Shown piece after piece: positions 63,151-64,000 of a stretch of DNA of 64,000 nt (position 1 is the stretch's first letter; every line of letters starts with the position of its first letter). The notes below the pieces were generated by a model, which ran no database searches, was not told the origin of the DNA, and saw only the letters and a list, made by a program, of their open reading frames with translations. The position numbers and the translations under genes were made by a program. The stretch comes from Helicostylum pulchrum (Eukaryota; Mucoromycota; Mucoromycetes; Mucorales; Mucoraceae), in NCBI GenBank assembly GCA_025677825.1, contig JAIXMO010000041.1, positions 62,001 to 126,000 of the forward strand. The letters are read 5' to 3'.

Positions 63151-63612
63151 GTTGGCAAAGACGATATAATATAATATTACGCTATGTCTTTACTCTTGCG
63201 TTTATTAATAACTATATTCTCTTAGGCCCTTGCAAGTCTATTACAATACGATATAACACACCTTTAAAATAACTCTTTTTTTAAAGAAATATGTAAAAAG
63301 ACAAAAAATAAATAAAAAATTACGGGTTTTCTGCCGTACTTCTTTTTAAACACCCTTTTAATTAGTTTCTATCCGTGTAGTATATTGAAGCAGTTGTGAA
63401 ATAAAAATAAGTGTTACGAGTTATTAACTGCCACAAGTAAATAAACCAATTTGAACTTTATGGTAACAGGAACCTCTTTAGAACATTAATTTTGATTCCA
63501 AAAAAAAAAAGTCTTTTGGTGAATACAAGATTATATTTTCGAATTTAAGATATAATTTCGTACTCCAGGAGAGGTTGCTATTACTCACCAATTCATGAGC
63601 GATCCTCTTTAT
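63151..63612. other. Intergenic region, no gene seen
   Basis: 462 bp of AT-rich DNA between a broken frame and the edge gene. Confidence 0.4.
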
Positions 63613-64000
63613 CTATAAAGTCCGCGAGAGTTGTAAAGAAGGCAAATCTAAAAGTACTTTAGTTTGATGACTCTGAATTTCTTCAAGTGTAAAGTATTTT
63701 AGCCAGGCTTTATCATTGACGTCAGATACCATCGAATGTACAGTGCTAGAAGCAAAACTTGTGAGTTTGTCATTATCTTAAAAATAATACATATTTTACA
63801 CTGCTCGAATTTGCACTCCAGTACACACATCTTCACTTGTTGTCCGACTACTTTACCTGTAGATACTCTCCACATTTACGTTTCATTCAATTTTGCAAAC
63901 ATATTTATAGTTTCTTTTCGAAGAAGTGGTAATTTGATCTGCTTGCTGGTGCTTGACAAATAAACTGATGGGTTCTGATTTAAGAAGTTTGAAAGGGCGT
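63613..64000 (-). CDS. C-terminal end of a possible gene that continues past the right edge
   Basis: On the minus strand a frame begins after a possible acceptor (TTTTTAAG near 63782) and reads DNDKLTSFASSTVHSMV, DVNDKAWLKYFTLEEIQ and LLDLPSLQLSRTL before a TAG at 63613-63615. Another protein-like frame at the edge (RPFKLLKSEPISLFVKHQQ) could be its upstream exon. No family is recognised, and exon joining is unproven. It may be functional or decayed. Confidence 0.3.

Overview
This window is nuclear DNA of a fungus, most likely an early-diverging mould of the Mucoromycota (Mucorales type). The evidence: dense genes with many short GT-AG introns, AT-rich intergenic DNA full of A/T homopolymers, a bidirectional mixed-strand layout with no operons, and a gene set that fits the group (GH9 endoglucanase, Doa10, Vts1, Akr1, Sey1, many regulators). 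It contains no bacterial or organellar signature and no CRISPR. For the main genes I rebuilt exons by hand from splice sites and checked that the summed exon length is a multiple of three.

Left third (1-20 kb): the N-terminal part of a RhoGEF (minus, leaves the window), the ER ubiquitin ligase Doa10 (plus), a small MIF-family tautomerase-like protein, a secreted Lys/Thr-rich protein with a double-psi beta-barrel domain, a Zn2Cys6 regulator, a membrane-anchored GH9 glucanase (minus), glycerol kinase (plus) and a plasma-membrane-type Na+/H+ antiporter (minus). From 19.7 to 23.9 kb there is no protein gene, but there is a GC-richer structured island followed by 28 T.

Middle (24-44 kb): PARN deadenylase and a secreted GH3 beta-glucosidase lie tail to tail with stop codons one base apart. 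Next come an F-box/LRR-like protein, a 2.1-kb stretch bounded by 23-bp terminal inverted repeats, tRNA-Leu(AAG), a decayed gene, an endosomal/vacuolar Qa-SNARE, a possible small spliced gene, and the ER fusion GTPase Sey1, whose start codon appears to be split by an intron.

Right third (45-64 kb): a decayed multi-exon gene, an Akr1-type palmitoyltransferase, the PIN endonuclease Swt1, a homeobox factor, a decayed nuclease-like gene, a PH-domain protein, the SAM-domain RNA-binding protein Vts1 and a short-chain dehydrogenase. The last 3 kb hold the inverted partner of a roughly 0.7-kb dispersed repeat at 29.4-30.0 kb, a broken reading frame and the edge of another gene.

Functionally the window is housekeeping: ER quality control and shape (Doa10, Sey1), vesicle traffic (SNARE, Akr1, RhoGEF, PH protein), mRNA turnover (PARN, Swt1, Vts1), carbon and ion metabolism (glycerol kinase, GH3, GH9, antiporter, SDR), and transcription control (Zn2Cys6, homeobox). 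I see no gene cluster that forms a new system. The unusual signals are repeats, gene remnants and a few atypical gene structures.
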